In this document: piece after piece, positions 35,469 to 37,218 of the stretch
Layout: every line of letters begins with the position of its first letter
How positions within the stretch are numbered: the stretch's first letter is position 1
From: an uncultured Chitinophagaceae bacterium
GTDB taxonomy: Bacteria; Bacteroidota; Bacteroidia; Chitinophagales; Chitinophagaceae
Assembly: GCA_946885335.1 (NCBI GenBank)
Contig: CAMPGG010000002.1
Location: forward strand, 1 to 37,218
Length of the DNA stretch: 37,218 nt
Reading direction: 5' to 3'
Program-made: the position numbers and the translations under genes
The notes under the pieces: model-generated
What the model saw: the letters and a program-made list of their open reading frames with translations, nothing else
Databases searched by the model: none
What the model was told of the DNA's origin: nothing

Positions 35469-36437
35469 ATGATTAAAAGAATTTCCATATTTACCCTTTG
35501 TCTTCTTTTTTTGTTTGATGTTCAAAGCCAGGATTCACTGCCGCATGTTGCTAATCCTAATATATCCATAAATGATTCTGTTATTTCTGTCGCTTCTAAA
35601 AATAATAGGCCATTCATTGCGGGTGGTGCCACCGTGTTATTTTCCGCGGGCTCATTAATTGCGCTTAACCATGCCTGGTATAAAGATCATGCCCGAACCA
35701 GTTTTCATACGTTTGATGATAGCCGGGAATGGCTGCAGGTTGATAAAGTCGGGCATATATGGAGTGCTTATACTTTCAGCCGCTTTGCTGGTGATTTTTG
35801 GAAATGGGCAGGCATCAATGATAAAAATGCCGTGTTAGCAGGAAGCGTAACCAGCCTGGTTTATTTAACAGGTATTGAATACCTTGATGGGCATTCATCC
35901 AAATGGGGATGGAGTTGGTCAGACATGGCAGCCAACCTGGCGGGTTCAGCTATTTATGCCAGCCAGGAATTAGCCTGGAACGAACAGCGCATACATGTTA
36001 AGTTTAGTTCTCATAAAGGCGATTATGATGCATCTACAATGGAAAGAGCAGATGCACTTTTTGGGAGTTCTACTGCCGAAAGATTATTGAAAGATTATAA
36101 CCACCAGGCTTACTGGCTTTCTTTTAATATAAAATCTTTTATGCCTGAAAGTAAATTACCCGGATGGTTAAATATCGCAATTGGTTATGGTGCGGAAGGA
36201 ATGCTGGGTGGATTTGAAAACAAATGGACAGATAAAAATAATGCAGTACAAACCCGGTATGATATAGATAGAAACAGGCAATATTATATTTCGCCGGATA
36301 TAGATTTTACCCGGATCAAAACAAACAGCAAAAACCTGAGAACTTTGTTTAGTGTGCTGAACTGCATTAAAGTGCCCGCCCCTGCCCTGATGATCAATTC
36401 AAAAGGAAAATTAAAAGCTTACGCGGTTTATTTTTAA
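35469..36437 (+). CDS. DUF2279 family exported protein
   Basis: 322 residues with a signal peptide (MIKRISIFTLCLLFLFDVQSQ). The DUF2279 core includes WLQVDKVGHIWSAYTFSRF, TGIEYLDGHSSKWGWSWSDM and ANLAGSAIYASQELAW; conserved acidic, His and aromatic residues sit in hydrophobic helices (about 50-70, 95-150, 155-175). The second half (about 185-322) has a strand-like character. The family (including E. coli YfiM) is uncharacterised; an envelope location is likely. The stop is only 6 bases from that of the convergent phosphoribosyltransferase. Confidence 0.82.
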   Translation: MIKRISIFTLCLLFLFDVQSQDSLPHVANPNISINDSVISVASKNNRPFIAGGATVLFSAGSLIALNHAWYKDHARTSFHTFDDSREWLQVDKVGHIWSAYTFSRFAGDFWKWAGINDKNAVLAGSVTSLVYLTGIEYLDGHSSKWGWSWSDMAANLAGSAIYASQELAWNEQRIHVKFSSHKGDYDASTMERADALFGSSTAERLLKDYNHQAYWLSFNIKSFMPESKLPGWLNIAIGYGAEGMLGGFENKWTDKNNAVQTRYDIDRNRQYYISPDIDFTRIKTNSKNLRTLFSVLNCIKVPAPALMINSKGKLKAYAVYF

Positions 36438-36443
36438 CTTTTT

Positions 36444-36944
36444 TCAGGACAAATAAGCCCCGGATATTTTTTCGTTTTCCACTTCAACATAAATATGTTC
36501 CAGCATGGTGGTAGCAATGGATAGCCCAACATAATCAGAATGTACCGGGAATGTATTATGACTTCTTTCAACCAAAACCAATGTCTGTATTTTTTTGGGC
36601 AAGAATTCAAGAAAAGGTTTTAGTGCATATAATAATGTGCGACCGCTGTTAGATACATCGTCTATAATGATGATCACCTTACCGGTAAAGTCCATGTCCT
36701 TATCTATAGTGACTTCGGCTGGCTTTTTCTTATCGAGTGAAATAGTAATCAATTCAGTTTTTAAAGATGAAATTTCGGAAAGCATTTTTTGCATATTGCG
36801 TGCTACAACGCTTCCGCTTTCCCTGATGCCGGCCAGGATGATCATTTCTTCATCTCCATTATTTTCCAAAACCTGGTAAGCCATCCGCCTAAGTTTTTTG
36901 TCGGCAGTTTTTGCATCCAAAATATAGTTCTTGTTATTTTCCAT
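36444..36944 (-). CDS. Type I phosphoribosyltransferase, PyrR-like
   Basis: 166 residues from the ATG at 36944 (MENNKNYILDAKTADKKLRR). The frame can be read from a TTG at 36959, but the ATG is the more natural start. The N-terminal ILDAKTADKKLRRMAYQVLE and AGIRESGSVVARNM resemble PyrR and uracil/hypoxanthine phosphoribosyltransferases. The PRPP-binding motif is VIIIIDDVSNSGRTL. PyrR regulates pyrimidine genes by binding mRNA in Firmicutes and has weak UPRTase activity; here no pyr gene or leader is present, so a regulatory role is not supported. The substrate base is unknown. Confidence 0.82.
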   Translation of the reverse strand: MENNKNYILDAKTADKKLRRMAYQVLENNGDEEMIILAGIRESGSVVARNMQKMLSEISSLKTELITISLDKKKPAEVTIDKDMDFTGKVIIIIDDVSNSGRTLLYALKPFLEFLPKKIQTLVLVERSHNTFPVHSDYVGLSIATTMLEHIYVEVENEKISGAYLS

Positions 36945-37027
36945 AACTATGTTTGACAACTAATTTAAACTGTTATAAATACAACCCGTAAATTAGCGAA
37001 GAAAAATACAAGGGGATAATTTTTTAT

Positions 37028-37037
37028 ACGGGCCCGT
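37028..37037. promoter_or_regulatory. 10-bp GC palindrome in a divergent spacer
   Basis: ACGGGCCCGT is a perfect palindrome lying 84 bases from the phosphoribosyltransferase start and 48 bases before the next gene, in otherwise AT-rich DNA. A T-rich stretch follows on the plus strand, but the palindrome leaves no loop, so an operator is likelier than a terminator. Confidence 0.3.
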
Positions 37038-37084
37038 TAATATTTTATTTTTTTGCAGTTTATTTTGATCTCTAAATTGAAAGC

Positions 37085-37218
37085 ATGTCAATCATTCAAC
37101 AAATATTATTTGTACTGCTCACTGGCTTTGCCATCTGGTTTTTTGCAAAGAATATCGCTGCTATCCGGCGCAATATAAACCTGGGTTATGATGAAGAAAT
37201 AAAAGACCGGCCGGCGGA
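37085..37218 (+). CDS. N-terminus of a probable (Fe-S)-binding membrane protein (partial)
   Basis: The gene opens at ATG 37085 and runs off the right edge; 44 full codons are visible. They read MSIIQQILFVLLTGFAIWF, a single membrane helix, followed by a basic and then charged stretch (FAKNIAAIRRNIN, LGYDEEIKDRPA). This N-terminus matches my memory of Bacteroidota (Fe-S)-binding proteins of the heterodisulfide-reductase/GlpC type, which start with a membrane helix and the FxxIRRNIxLG pattern. The cysteine motifs would lie beyond the window, so this is tentative. Confidence 0.55.
   Translation, partial: MSIIQQILFVLLTGFAIWFFAKNIAAIRRNINLGYDEEIKDRPA

Noticed and set aside
36444..36944. PyrR attenuation system
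   Set aside because: No pyrimidine gene, leader hairpin set or binding loop is near the gene.

Overview
The window looks like a Bacteroidota chromosome, most likely Chitinophagaceae or a close relative. The support is a Bacteroidota-type promoter (TTTG, 19 nt, TAnnTTTG) before rplU, several families typical of the phylum (DUF5686, DUF3667, DUF2279, carboxypeptidase-regulatory-like domains on outer-membrane proteins, an IntDOT-like integrase), A-rich translation starts without strong Shine-Dalgarno sequences, and AT-rich spacers. Family names come from recognising the proteins by eye; no search was run.

Layout. 1-1743: the end of a probable integrated element, with an IntDOT-like tyrosine recombinase (273-1496) pointing away from the 3' end of the tmRNA gene ssrA (1744-2115). 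The junction carries several inverted repeats and the tmRNA terminator. 2116-2416: a gene-free spacer of 301 bases with four blocks of 7-base repeats. 2417-6572 (minus): GH3-like adenylating enzyme, dxr and rseP. 6673-7660 (plus): promoter, rplU, rpmA, a 55-residue Lys/Ala histone-H1-like protein and a terminator. 7696-9375: PolX-like protein with an intact PHP domain but a worn polymerase active site. 9368-14991 (minus): DUF3667 membrane protein, mazG and a 1255-residue NtrY-like sensor kinase. 15092-15922: secreted YD-like protein. 15999-19838 (minus): TonB-dependent receptor followed by a two-domain fasciclin lipoprotein. 19989-20927: purC. 20924-23570 (minus): trhO and a second membrane histidine kinase. 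23772-24329: EF-hand protein. 24403-26368: beta-lactamase-fold serine hydrolase and divergent GNAT acetyltransferase with a palindrome between them. 26456-26511: telomere-like heptamer array. 26518-35347 (minus): DUF5686 outer-membrane protein, small membrane protein, penicillin-acylase family hydrolase, pcm, a lipoprotein and a phospho-sugar mutase. 35469 to the end: DUF2279 protein, PyrR-like phosphoribosyltransferase and the first 134 bases of a probable (Fe-S)-binding protein gene.

Most genes are housekeeping or cell-envelope functions: isoprenoid precursor synthesis, envelope proteolysis, ribosomal proteins, purine synthesis, nucleotide-pool cleaning, tRNA modification, protein repair and sugar-phosphate metabolism. 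Two sensor kinases have no response regulator in the window. I found no CRISPR array, toxin-antitoxin pair, biosynthetic cluster or clear defence system. The accessory signals are the ssrA-linked integrase, whose element would continue left of the window, and the heptamer spacers. The strongest candidates for something undescribed are the phased 7-base repeats placed right after stop codons, the tiny H1-like gene behind rpmA, and the PolX-like protein that seems to have kept its nuclease but not its polymerase.
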